Counted from the first letter of the stretch, positions 7,477 to 14,832 are shown. The stretch: 17,081 bases of DNA from 2-02-FULL-48-14 sp964356195 (GCA_964356195.1 CAYHGP010000021.1:1-17081), one strand, 5' to 3'. Numbers and translations: made by a program. Notes: a model not told the origin generated them from the sequence alone.

Positions 7477-8039
7477 GCTTTTTGTAAAAAGACTCGGATG
7501 ATGGCTTCGGTCTCTACGACGTCTTCTTCAATTTCAGAAAGAACTTTTTGAATGTGGTGACGTTTGTAACCGAGGTTTTCGAGCGCGTAAATGACATCTG
7601 GGTGAACTTCGCGTGGAGCTTTGGCTTCGAGACTGCCATTGAGATCGGAAGGATCGATTTTAGATTTCAGTTCAAGGATCATGCGTTCGGCGGTTTTCTT
7701 TCCGATTCCGGAAATTTGAGTGAGAACGGGAATGTTTCCGCTGAGAATGGCATTTTGAATTTTTTCTACAGGTTCGTTCATAATATCCATGGCCATTTTG
7801 GGTCCAATGCCGTTTATTGTCAGCAGTAACTCAAAAAAGCTGAGCTCATTTTTTGTTCGGAATCCATAAAGGGTGAGGGCGTCTTCGCGAACATGTGTAT
7901 GAATAAAGAGCGTAATTTCCTCTTCGCTGCTTTCCAAAATGGAATTGGGGACCGAAACGTGGTAGCCAACGCCATGAACGAACAAAATTATTGTTCGTGA
8001 ATCTTTACTGTAAATCTGGCCCTGAAGCAGTCGAATCAT
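7473..8039 (-). CDS. ruvA: Holliday junction branch migration protein RuvA
   Basis: RuvA binds four-way junctions as a tetramer and loads the RuvB motor for branch migration in recombination and repair. The 188 residues match the family. The N-terminal OB domain starts MIRLLQGQIY and includes HGVGYHVSVP. The acidic pin E52-D53 lies in VREDALTLYGF. Two helix-hairpin-helix motifs follow: LLTINGIGPKMAMDIM (72-87) and LTQISGIGKKTAERMILELK (106-125). The small C-terminal RuvB-contact domain (147-186) contains VIYALENLGYK. The start overlaps the 3' end of tgt by 35 bases, implying translational coupling. No ruvB or ruvC is in this window. The 3' end converges with the small plus-strand gene. Confidence 0.96.
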   Translation of the reverse strand: MIRLLQGQIYSKDSRTIILFVHGVGYHVSVPNSILESSEEEITLFIHTHVREDALTLYGFRTKNELSFFELLLTINGIGPKMAMDIMNEPVEKIQNAILSGNIPVLTQISGIGKKTAERMILELKSKIDPSDLNGSLEAKAPREVHPDVIYALENLGYKRHHIQKVLSEIEEDVVETEAIIRVFLQKA

Positions 8040-9147
8040 GCGTGGTTTTGAAAGTGCCGAGAAAGTCTTTCTTAAAGGCGAGAAAACTTCCAGCTTCGAT
8101 ATGATACCGAATTTGTGACATAAGGTGAAACAAAAATGCGATGTTATGCATGGTGAGGAGTCGAATCCCCAGCATTTCGTTTTCCGTCATGAGGTGACGC
8201 AGGTAGCTTCGTGAGAATTCTTTGGAAGCGTAGCAGGGAATTTCCGCGCAAAGGGGCGTTTCATCGTACTTATGTTGTTCGTTGAAAATATTTTGACGGC
8301 CAGTGAAATCCCAAAACGCTCCGTGTCGGGCCAAACGGGTGGCAAGGACGCAGTCAAACATATCTATTCCGCGTTCCACGGCTTCCAAAATGTCGTCGGG
8401 AGTGCCCACGCCCATGAGGTAACGGGGCTTATTCTTCGGCAGGTGAGGGATGGCGTAGTCTATTGCACTAAATTTTTGTTCAAAGTTTTCTCCGATGCTG
8501 ACGCCACCAATGGCAATTCCCGGACAGTCGAGAGCTGCCATAAATTTGGCCGACTCTTCCCGTAAATTTTTGAAGTGGCTTCCTTGCACAATGGGAAATA
8601 AAGCCTGGTCGTCGCGGGTTTTGGCTTTTATGCAGCGCAGCGCCCAAGCGTGAGTTCGTTCCATGGCTTTACGGGCGTAAGCTTCGTCTACATCGGCGGG
8701 GGCGCATTCGTCAAAAGCCATAATAATATCAGCCCCGAGTTCTTCCTGAATTTGAATGGCTTTTTCAGGAGTGAAAAAGTGTTTGTCGCCGTTGAGGTGG
8801 GATTGAAACTCCACGCCGTCATCCGTGATTTTGTTCGTTTTTTGCAATGAAAAAACTTGGAAGCCGCCGGAATCGGTGAGAATCGGCTTGTTCCAGTTCA
8901 TCCATTTATGAAGACCTCCCATGCGTTTTACCAGTTCGGAACCCGGGCGCATGGCCAGGTGATAAGTGTTTGCCAAAATAACTTCCGCTCCCAAGTTTTC
9001 CAAATCCTTATAATCCAAAGACTTCACGGTGGCTTTGGTGCCCACAGGCATAAAGACGGGTGTGTGAATGTCGCCGTGCGGAGTCGAAAAAACTCCTAAG
9101 CGGGCGTCACATGCGCTTGATGTCTGCGTGAGCTGAAACTCAAACAT
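8005..9147 (-). CDS. tgt: tRNA-guanine(34) transglycosylase with a degenerate zinc site
   Basis: Exchanges guanine 34 of GUN-anticodon tRNAs for preQ1 in queuosine synthesis. Length 380 is normal. The general base is D92 in LTDSGGFQVFSL and the nucleophile D265 in GIDMFDCVLATR. C148 in AFDECAP and I218 in GGVSIGE fit the bacterial, preQ1-type pocket. The zinc-binding element is unusual. Where the family has CxCxxC before SRAYL, this protein has I303, C305 and S308 (EIPCYASKEFSRSYL), while the fourth ligand H334 (TMHN) is kept. The usual PTRNARNG is also altered, to ATRLARHG. So the chemistry looks intact but the structural zinc site does not. The gene starts one base after the rpmE stop (TAATATG) and runs 35 bases into ruvA. 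There is no Shine-Dalgarno, so it probably depends on coupling. Confidence 0.95.
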   Translation of the reverse strand: MFEFQLTQTSSACDARLGVFSTPHGDIHTPVFMPVGTKATVKSLDYKDLENLGAEVILANTYHLAMRPGSELVKRMGGLHKWMNWNKPILTDSGGFQVFSLQKTNKITDDGVEFQSHLNGDKHFFTPEKAIQIQEELGADIIMAFDECAPADVDEAYARKAMERTHAWALRCIKAKTRDDQALFPIVQGSHFKNLREESAKFMAALDCPGIAIGGVSIGENFEQKFSAIDYAIPHLPKNKPRYLMGVGTPDDILEAVERGIDMFDCVLATRLARHGAFWDFTGRQNIFNEQHKYDETPLCAEIPCYASKEFSRSYLRHLMTENEMLGIRLLTMHNIAFLFHLMSQIRYHIEAGSFLAFKKDFLGTFKTTHDSTASGPDLQ

Positions 9148-9148
9148 A

Positions 9149-9502
9149 TTAGGCTGCTAACGAAGGCTCTTCGACAACCGTGGCAGCTTTCTTAGGCTTG
9201 GCTTCTTTGATCTTCTCTTTCTCCAACTGAACAGCCAATTCTTCATTCACACGTTCTTCAAGAGTCTTCTTTTTGCGCACTTTCTTATCGCGTCCGGTGG
9301 CGGTAGCCAACTTCTGGCGGAATTTATCCACACGTCCTTCGGTGTCGATTAAGACCTTCTTACCTGTGTAGAAAGGGTGACACTGGCTGCAGATTTCCAC
9401 GCGAATCCCTTCTTTAGTAGTTCCGATGGGAAAGGTGAATCCACAGTTTGCGCATACGACTTTACCGTCTGCGAAGTATTTAGGATGTGCTTCAGTTTTC
9501 AT
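9149..9502 (-). CDS. rpmE: 50S ribosomal protein L31 with a long charged C-terminal extension
   Basis: Large-subunit ribosomal protein of the intersubunit bridge region. The L31 core covers residues 1 to about 65 (MKTEAHPKYF, then VVCANCGFTFPIGTT and EICSQCHPFYTGKK). Four cysteines, C17, C20, C38 and C41, form a zinc-ribbon pair, so this is the zinc-binding L31 type. L31 is normally about 65-80 residues. This one has 117, with a Lys/Glu-rich tail (about 70-117, including KKKTLEERVNEELAVQLEKE) that is probably helical or disordered. It lies 11 bases after the surface-protein gene and one base before tgt. The tail could be a lineage-specific ribosomal extension. The frame is clean, so it is not a read-through artefact. 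Confidence 0.96.
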   Translation of the reverse strand: MKTEAHPKYFADGKVVCANCGFTFPIGTTKEGIRVEICSQCHPFYTGKKVLIDTEGRVDKFRQKLATATGRDKKVRKKKTLEERVNEELAVQLEKEKIKEAKPKKAATVVEEPSLAA

Positions 9503-9513
9503 GAGAGAGATTA

Positions 9514-10794
9514 TTATTTTTTCTTATTGGTGACCTTCGGTCGCTTTTTTAATTTGACCTCCGCTACGCTGCGGTCCCGCCGAGTATATCTATAGATAAG
9601 ATAGAACGCAAGCAAAATGAGCAAGAGGCTAAAGAGGCCGGCTTTCAGGAGGAAAGCATAGTCTAGAACCCGCACTTTCACTTCGGTGCTGTCGGACTGT
9701 CCGTTCTCGTCATAAACCGTGAGGATGGCGGTTTGGAGACCTGTAATATCGAAGCTTTGCTTCACTTGGGAGCCTTCTTTCTCTTCGTTTCCAAAGGACC
9801 ACACGTATTTAATAATAGTGGAGTCGTCTTGAGAGGAGCTGGCGTCAAAAGTAAGCTCTTCACCCAAGTTTGCAATGAAAACATCTTGATTGGCTTCCGC
9901 GGTGGGAGCGGGGTTATAAGGGTCGGGGTCGGAAGTGTTTTCCATCCCGTCGCCGTCGCGGTCGGAATCGGTATTGTCTCCTATTCCATCGTTATCTGTG
10001 TCCTGCCATTCCGAAGCATCGATGGGGAAGGCGTCTTGGCCGTCGAGAGTTCCGTCATCGTCGGTATCCGGTTTATTTTGATCGGTGCCTCCGTTTCCTT
10101 CCAGGTCATTTGCAATTCCATCTCCGTCAATATCTTCATCCAGTTCATCGGGAGTTTTGTCCCCGTCTTGATCTTTGGTGTAGCGAGAGTCTTCGGGCAC
10201 TTGGTCCTCCGTGTCGAGAGCGCCGTCGTTGTCATCATCGGTATCGGCATTGTTTCCTTGGCCGTCCCCATCTGTGTCTTTAGTTTCACTATAAGTAAGA
10301 GGGAAGGCATCTGCTTCATTTGCTACGCCGTCGCCGTCTTGATCTGGGTCGCTGCTGTTCGTGATTCCGTCGCGATCCGTATCTTGGAGGACGGTGACTT
10401 GTTTGTGTACGGTGTTGTTGTCAGGATTGTCGGCGCTTCCTTCCCAGGGCATTACGGTGATAGTGAGGTCGAAAGTGCCGTAAGTTGCCGGGCTCCAGTT
10501 CACAAAAACTTCATCGGTTTTACCGGCGAGTGCGGAAATGGGCTGGTCAGAGCCGATGATGCCGTCCTTTGTGGAAAATCGGACGCTGCCCAAAAGGTCG
10601 TTGGGACTTCGGTTCTCAACGGAGGCCCAAATTCCAACGGTAGTTCCTTCGAGAAAAACAGTATTATTAAACCAAACATTCCCGTCCGTAAGAACAAGGT
10701 CACCACTCACGCCTGCATAACCCAATGGTATTTGGCTCAGCAGGAGGGAACTTGTTAGTACCGTAGAAAAGAGGACGTGGAGACCTTTCTTCAT
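9514..10794 (-). CDS. Surface protein: signal peptide, CARDB-like domain, thrombospondin type 3 repeats, PKD domain, C-terminal membrane anchor
   Basis: I place the start at 10794 (426 residues), because MKKGLHVLFSTVLTSSLLLS is a good signal peptide with likely cleavage after YA at 27. The frame opens at 10893 inside gyrA, but that adds only a basic, low-complexity N-terminus. Residues 32-136 look like a CARDB or Ig-type beta domain (VFLEGTTVGIWASVENRS). Residues 138-297 are calcium-binding thrombospondin type 3 repeats with many DxDxDG loops. Residues 298-377 form a PKD domain (LTFDASSSQDDSTIIKYVWSFG). A membrane helix at about 384-402 precedes a short basic cytoplasmic tail (RYTRRDR to KKRPKVTNKKK). 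The protein would be anchored with a rigid calcium-stabilised stalk outside the cell, a likely adhesion or cell-contact role by inference. It sits between gyrA (70 bases) and rpmE (11 bases), an odd neighbourhood for a surface protein. Confidence 0.9.
   Translation of the reverse strand: MKKGLHVLFSTVLTSSLLLSQIPLGYAGVSGDLVLTDGNVWFNNTVFLEGTTVGIWASVENRSPNDLLGSVRFSTKDGIIGSDQPISALAGKTDEVFVNWSPATYGTFDLTITVMPWEGSADNPDNNTVHKQVTVLQDTDRDGITNSSDPDQDGDGVANEADAFPLTYSETKDTDGDGQGNNADTDDDNDGALDTEDQVPEDSRYTKDQDGDKTPDELDEDIDGDGIANDLEGNGGTDQNKPDTDDDGTLDGQDAFPIDASEWQDTDNDGIGDNTDSDRDGDGMENTSDPDPYNPAPTAEANQDVFIANLGEELTFDASSSQDDSTIIKYVWSFGNEEKEGSQVKQSFDITGLQTAILTVYDENGQSDSTEVKVRVLDYAFLLKAGLFSLLLILLAFYLIYRYTRRDRSVAEVKLKKRPKVTNKKK
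9530..9550 (+). terminator. Terminator-like hairpin on the antisense strand
   Basis: On the plus strand GTGACC-TTC-GGTCGC forms a 6-bp stem (one G-T wobble) followed by six T residues (9545-9550). It has intrinsic terminator form, but it lies inside the 3' end of a minus-strand gene and no plus-strand gene precedes it. It might stop antisense transcription, or be chance. Confidence 0.3.
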
Positions 10795-10815
10795 GGTGGT
10801 GGGGTAAGAATTGTT

Positions 10816-10835
10816 GTGGCAGGCGCCACGTTTTT
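10816..10835 (+). terminator. Terminator-like hairpin between gyrA and the PKD gene, plus-strand orientation
   Basis: A perfect 5-bp stem GTGGC/GCCAC with loop AGGC (10816-10829) is followed by G and five T (10831-10835) on the plus strand. No plus-strand gene needs it. On the minus strand it is a hairpin in the gyrA-PKD spacer without a T run, so it could act as an RNA processing or stability element there. Confidence 0.25.
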
Positions 10836-10864
10836 GCTTAGCACTCCGCTTCGCTCCGCGCTTG

Positions 10865-13477
10865 TTAGACGAGAGCTTCCTGTTCCGCTGCATCCTTGGC
10901 TTCTTCGGCCAGGCTTTCTTCCGCTGTTTGAGCGATGAAAGACATGGACGCGACCTTATCGTCGTTTTTGACTCGCATGAGGTAAACCCCCTGAGTGGCC
11001 CGGCCTCGGCTGGGAACGCTCTTTAGATTCGTGCGAATCATAACACCTTTTTTGGATACAATCATTATATCTCCTTCGGTTCCGGGTTCAAGCACTCGTG
11101 CGCCCACCAATTTCCCGGTCTTTGCATTGAGGTTGGCGGTTTTCACTCCGCTGCCTCCACGAGTCTGGAAACGATATTCTTCAATAGGGGTGCGTTTCCC
11201 AAGTCCGTTTTCCATCACCACTAAAAGATCGGCGGTGGGGTCTTTTACGGTGTCCATTTCTACCACTTCGTCACCGGTGCGCACTTTGATTCCACGGACT
11301 CCCATGGAAGCGCGGCCCATCGGACGAACATCGGCTTCATCGAATTGAATACATTTCCCTTCTTTCGTCACAATCATCACATGGTTGCTTGGGCTGGTTT
11401 GTTTCACCCAAGAAAGGCTGTCGGTGTCTCGGAGTTTGATGGCAATGAGCCCGGATTTACGTACATTCTTGAAGTCGGCTACGGCTGTTTTTTTCACGGT
11501 GCCATGACGGGTTGCCATGAACAGGAAATCTCCTCCGAATTCTTCGTTTTTAACCACCAACATGGCGGTTACGAACTCATCTTTCGTCATTTGGATGAGG
11601 TTCACCAAAGGAATTCCTTTGGCTTGGCGGCTGGCCATTGGAAGTTCGTAGACGGGAAGTTGGAAGACTCGACCGGTGTTCGTGAAAAACAAGAGCTTGT
11701 CGTGGTTTTTAGCGAAACGCATGATTTCAATTTCATCTTCTTCTTTTGTAGCCATAGCGACTTTTCCTTGGCCGCCGCGTTCTTGACGACGGAAAGCCGA
11801 AGGAGCTACGCGTTTTACGTAATTTTCTTTCGTGAGAGTCACTACCATCTCTTCGTTGGGGATGGTGTCTTTTACGGAGAATTGGCCGAGGGCCTGGGGA
11901 ACGATTTCTGTTCGGCGTTTGTCGGTGTAGGCGTCTTTGATTTCTTTAAATTCGGCGATCATGATTTTGACCACTTTCTTTTCATCCATCAAAATGCTTT
12001 CGAGGTCTTCAATGAGAGCAATTTTTTCTTTAAGTTCATCTTCGATTTTGGTTCGTTCCAATCCTGCGAGGGTCTGGAGGCGCATTTCCAAAATAGCTTG
12101 TGCTTGCAAATCACTGAGCTTGAATTTTGCGACGAGTGCCGCATGAGCTTCTTCCTTGGTGTCCGACTTGCGGATGGTCGCAATCACTTCATCAATGTGG
12201 TCGAGCGCAATCTTGAGACCCTCCAAAATGTGAGCGCGGGCTTTGGCGATTTTGAGTTCGTAAATGGTGCGGCGGGTGATGACTTCTTTTCTGTGTTTCA
12301 GGAAGTATTCCAGTACCTCTTTAATATTCAAAAGACGAGGTTGAATTCCATCCACCAAGGCAATCATATTCATATTGAAGTTCGACTGCATGGGCGTGTA
12401 CTTGTAGAGCTGGTTGAGGATTTTGCTAGGGTAGGAATCTTTCTTCAATTCAATAACGATGCGCATCCCGTGGCGGTTCGATTCATCACGAAGATCAGAA
12501 ATCCCCACAATCCTTTTCTCCTGAACGAGGTCGGCAATTTTCTCGACGAGGGTAGCCTTGTTGATTTGATAAGGAATCTCCGTGATCAAAATACGGTGCT
12601 TCCCGTTTCTCTCTTCTTCGATTTCAGCTTTGGCGCGAACGGTGACTCCGCCACGTCCGGTGGTGTACATTTGCTTAATGGCATCATGGCCGTACATGGT
12701 TCCTCCGGTTGGGAAGTCGGGACCCTTGATGTGTTCCATAATTGCATCGATATCCATTTCAGGATTCGAGGAAAGCTCAATGAGCGCGTCCATCACTTCT
12801 TTTAAGTTGTGAGGAGGAATGTTGGTGGCCATACCCACCGCAATTCCCATGGTTCCGTTGAGGAGCAGTTGAGGAACCCGAGCAGGAAGAACTTTGGGTT
12901 CATTGTAACGACCGTCGTAGTTGGGAATGAAATCCACGGTTTCTTTCTCGATGTCTGCCAGCATTTCGTCTGAAATCTTCTCCATTTTGGCCTCGGTGTA
13001 ACGCATGGCGGCGGCGTTGTCTCCGTCCACGGAACCGAAGTTTCCTTGACCCTTAACGAGCGGGTAGCGGAGCGAGAAATCCTGGGCCATACGCACCATG
13101 GAATCGTACACGGCTTGGTCTCCATGAGGGTGGTATTTGGCCAGCACTTCTCCCACCACAGCGGCTGATTTTCGGTAACCGCCTGAGGAGCGAAGTCCGA
13201 TTTCGTGCATGGCGAACAAAATACGTCGGTGAACCGGCTTGAGACCGTCACGAACGTCTGGAAGGGCACGAGAAACGATCACGCTCATGGCGTAATCAAG
13301 GTAAGACTCTTCCATTTCATCCACCACATTTCGATTGGAAATTTTTCCTATTGAAAACAGTTCCTCAAAGCTATCAGGTGCTTTCGAAGCTTTGGGTTCG
13401 GGTTTAATCTCTTTTTCCTGTTCCGGTTCCTCATTGTTTTCCTCAGGAATAAGGTTTTCGTCGTCTGTTTTGGCCAT
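10865..13477 (-). CDS. gyrA: DNA gyrase subunit A
   Basis: The breakage-reunion subunit of gyrase (A2B2), which introduces negative supercoils. At 870 residues it is full length. Residues 1-36 are a hydrophilic N-terminal extension. The core begins at DYAMSVIVSRALPDVRDGLK. The active-site tyrosine is Y160 in AAAMRYTEAKM. The quinolone-determining segment reads HPHGDQAVYDSMVRMAQ: Q121 occupies the E. coli Ser83 position, while D125 (Asp87) is kept. The C-terminal beta-pinwheel (about 535-850) starts with a GyrA box, QERGGQG (565-571), which departs from Q(R/K)RGG(R/K)G at positions 2 and 6. The protein ends in a Glu/Ala-rich tail. The presence of a box and a full pinwheel favours GyrA over ParC. 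No gyrB is in the window. It is transcribed divergently from the unknown gene at 13586, and no Shine-Dalgarno is present. Confidence 0.98.
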   Translation of the reverse strand: MAKTDDENLIPEENNEEPEQEKEIKPEPKASKAPDSFEELFSIGKISNRNVVDEMEESYLDYAMSVIVSRALPDVRDGLKPVHRRILFAMHEIGLRSSGGYRKSAAVVGEVLAKYHPHGDQAVYDSMVRMAQDFSLRYPLVKGQGNFGSVDGDNAAAMRYTEAKMEKISDEMLADIEKETVDFIPNYDGRYNEPKVLPARVPQLLLNGTMGIAVGMATNIPPHNLKEVMDALIELSSNPEMDIDAIMEHIKGPDFPTGGTMYGHDAIKQMYTTGRGGVTVRAKAEIEEERNGKHRILITEIPYQINKATLVEKIADLVQEKRIVGISDLRDESNRHGMRIVIELKKDSYPSKILNQLYKYTPMQSNFNMNMIALVDGIQPRLLNIKEVLEYFLKHRKEVITRRTIYELKIAKARAHILEGLKIALDHIDEVIATIRKSDTKEEAHAALVAKFKLSDLQAQAILEMRLQTLAGLERTKIEDELKEKIALIEDLESILMDEKKVVKIMIAEFKEIKDAYTDKRRTEIVPQALGQFSVKDTIPNEEMVVTLTKENYVKRVAPSAFRRQERGGQGKVAMATKEEDEIEIMRFAKNHDKLLFFTNTGRVFQLPVYELPMASRQAKGIPLVNLIQMTKDEFVTAMLVVKNEEFGGDFLFMATRHGTVKKTAVADFKNVRKSGLIAIKLRDTDSLSWVKQTSPSNHVMIVTKEGKCIQFDEADVRPMGRASMGVRGIKVRTGDEVVEMDTVKDPTADLLVVMENGLGKRTPIEEYRFQTRGGSGVKTANLNAKTGKLVGARVLEPGTEGDIMIVSKKGVMIRTNLKSVPSRGRATQGVYLMRVKNDDKVASMSFIAQTAEESLAEEAKDAAEQEALV

Positions 13478-13501
13478 AGAGGGTTTTAAATTTGCGGAGG
13501 C

Positions 13502-13529
13502 AGTCTAACATAAATGTAAAAATTCTAAA
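13502..13529 (-). promoter_or_regulatory. Possible gyrA promoter
   Basis: On the minus strand TTTAGA (13529-13524), a 16-base spacer and TAGACT (13507-13502) with an upstream TGT form an extended -10 type promoter with weak hexamers (4 of 6 each). The -10 ends 24 bases before the gyrA ATG. It lies back to back with the stronger plus-strand promoter at 13540-13567. Confidence 0.35.
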
Positions 13530-13539
13530 TGGAGAAGAG

Positions 13540-13567
13540 TTGACGGGTTTAAAAAATGGTTTAGAAT
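13540..13567 (+). promoter_or_regulatory. Promoter of the 13586-14772 gene pair
   Basis: TTGACG (13540-13545) and TAGAAT (13562-13567) are each 5 of 6 to consensus, with a 16-base spacer. The ATG at 13586 follows 18 bases after the -10, predicting a leader of only about 11 bases (a pyrimidine-rich GTCTATTTTTAGTTT region) with no Shine-Dalgarno. Among the best promoter matches in the window. Confidence 0.55.
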
Positions 13568-13585
13568 TAGGTCTATTTTTAGTTT

Positions 13586-14092
13586 ATGGCAGTAGAAATT
13601 TCAGATCCCAATATTTTGGACTTTAAGGACGATGGGCACCGTGCTCAGATTGGAGCCGCAGTTTTGGATTTGGTGAAAGCGACGGAAGTGCTTTCTTCGG
13701 AGCCAAGGTCCGGATCTAGTGAAGACTTAAGGAGAAAAGGTTCGCGTTCGAGCGTGGTTTCTGCCACGCGTAGTTCTCATTTTGTTTCTAGGCCTCAAGC
13801 GGATGTCATCCAAATCAAGATTTGGGTTTCGACCGGGAAAGAAGGTGAGGTTCATGAGTCTGTTTTTATCACTGAAGGCGCTGATAGAGAAAAATGGGGT
13901 GTTTTCGTCAACTTTACCGGAGATCAATGTGATGATGTTTTTGTTCGAGGAAGTTTTCCTAATCAAGTGCAGTCTGAAGGTGTTGCTCCCGAGCCTGAGG
14001 AGGTTCTTGAAACGGTGCTTGCGAATGTGAGAAGGGTTATTGCACGCTTTAACGAGGCTGTTCCGGTAGTTCCTAAATCGACGAAATCATGA
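13586..14092 (+). CDS. Unknown protein, first gene of a coupled pair
   Basis: A 168-residue soluble protein that I do not recognise. The N-terminal part (1-35, AVLDLVKATEVLS) looks helical. A Ser/Arg-rich low-complexity stretch follows (about 36-65, with SSEPRSGSSEDLRRKGSRSS). Then comes a probable beta-rich domain (about 71-125: ADVIQIKIWVS, HESVFITEG, WGVFVNFTG, DDVFVRGSF) and a C-terminal helix (about 136-157, EEVLETVLANVRRVIARFNE). No signal peptide, membrane segment or catalytic motif is visible. It has its own good promoter, is divergent from gyrA, and its TGA overlaps the next start as ATGA, so the two products are probably made in fixed ratio and may act together. Confidence 0.75.
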   Translation: MAVEISDPNILDFKDDGHRAQIGAAVLDLVKATEVLSSEPRSGSSEDLRRKGSRSSVVSATRSSHFVSRPQADVIQIKIWVSTGKEGEVHESVFITEGADREKWGVFVNFTGDQCDDVFVRGSFPNQVQSEGVAPEPEEVLETVLANVRRVIARFNEAVPVVPKSTKS

Positions 14093-14772
14093 GTTTTCGT
14101 TTGAGTTCTTACTGGAAGAAACCTGGCTTGGATTTGGAAGAGCACCGTCCGGCTTTAGAAGCTTTGGTGGGGCACGCGCGTGAGATTTTGCCTCGCTACG
14201 AAGCGGGTAGAGAAGGGTTCAGGCCTCCTTACAATCCTCATGATTTTTCTTTTACTGATCTGGAGGCCGAGACTGCACCGGCTCGCCTTAGGGGAAAACC
14301 CCTGCAAATTGGGAGGAAACTTGCTCGTGAAGTTGCCGTTTGCCTGGGCTGGGACCGTCGAACCAATCCGGATGTACTCAATTCTTTGGGATGGACTTTC
14401 TTTTATTTTCAATCCGATGGATTTGAGGGGAAACCCAATATGACGGAGGAGTTTCATACGGATGGTTTTGATGATGGTATTAATGACCCAAGTACCTTTG
14501 GTCTTTGGGTCCCCAGTTCGGAAATCGCCCCCTTTCAGGTTATTGCTCGCCAAGGGCAGGAGGGTTTTGCCTATGCCGCGTATGGTTTTGATTTGCCGAG
14601 CCCTCCTGAAATGGCTTCGCTTGGGCAAGCACCGGGCAATGAGGTGCGAAGTTTGGATGGAAATTTGTGCGTTGAACTTCCTGAAATAATGCCGCATCGA
14701 CGAAAACCGATAGATCTGACTAAAATTCAAAGTGGGGAGAGGTTCGCTTTTCGTATCAGCTGGTTTCGATAG
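14089..14772 (+). CDS. Unknown protein, possible 2-oxoglutarate/Fe(II) oxygenase-like fold
   Basis: A 227-residue soluble protein coupled to the preceding gene by an ATGA overlap. The second half resembles a double-stranded beta-helix oxygenase: an H-x-D pair (H123, D125 in EEFHTDGFDDG), strand-like segments (FGLWVPSSEIAPFQVIARQG), a distal histidine H203 (IMPHRRKP) and a terminal GERFAFRISWF containing R218 and R222-I-S. The order HxD...H...RxS is what 2-oxoglutarate/Fe(II) enzymes use for iron and co-substrate. WTFFYFQSDGF at 102-112 could be the strand before it. This is motif reading only, the overall sequence is not one I recognise, and a non-enzymatic cupin-like protein is possible. No export signal. 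Partner and substrate are unknown. The TAG at 14770 lies 60 bases before the VirB4-type gene. Confidence 0.75.
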   Translation: MSFRLSSYWKKPGLDLEEHRPALEALVGHAREILPRYEAGREGFRPPYNPHDFSFTDLEAETAPARLRGKPLQIGRKLAREVAVCLGWDRRTNPDVLNSLGWTFFYFQSDGFEGKPNMTEEFHTDGFDDGINDPSTFGLWVPSSEIAPFQVIARQGQEGFAYAAYGFDLPSPPEMASLGQAPGNEVRSLDGNLCVELPEIMPHRRKPIDLTKIQSGERFAFRISWFR

Positions 14773-14784
14773 TACTAGTAAATC

Positions 14785-14812
14785 TGGTCATTTTGTGATA
14801 AGATGATAAGAT
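14785..14812 (+). promoter_or_regulatory. Possible promoter of the VirB4-type gene
   Basis: TGGTCA (14785-14790), a 16-base spacer and TAAGAT (14807-14812), 4 of 6 each, lie 20 bases before the ATG at 14833. The -10 falls in the second unit of a tandem GATAAGAT repeat. Confidence 0.3.
14797..14812 (+). repeat. Tandem 8-base repeat GATAAGAT x2
   Basis: Two perfect head-to-tail copies in the 60-base spacer before the VirB4-type gene, overlapping its promoter candidate. It offers two alternative TAAGAT -10 elements eight bases apart, or a small operator. It may be chance. Confidence 0.5.
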
Positions 14813-14832
14813 CTAATTAGTGTATTCCACGC

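Noticed and set aside
9733..10758. Plus-strand frame of 341 codons with Val/Ile/Gly-rich, membrane-like sequence
   Set aside because: It is the complement of Asp/Gly-rich thrombospondin type 3 repeats, which reads as Val/Ile-rich in antisense; not a membrane protein.
10838..10862. Short direct repeat of the GCGGAG type in the gyrA-PKD spacer
   Set aside because: Two six-base copies only; too short to support a function.
10795..10893. Upstream start of the PKD protein at 10893
   Set aside because: It would overlap gyrA and add 33 basic, low-complexity residues in front of a good signal peptide; the start at 10794 fits export.
11345..12805. Long plus-strand frame (486 codons) opposite gyrA
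   Set aside because: It lies entirely within gyrA in antisense; the translation is Phe/His-rich low-complexity shadow sequence with no recognisable domain.
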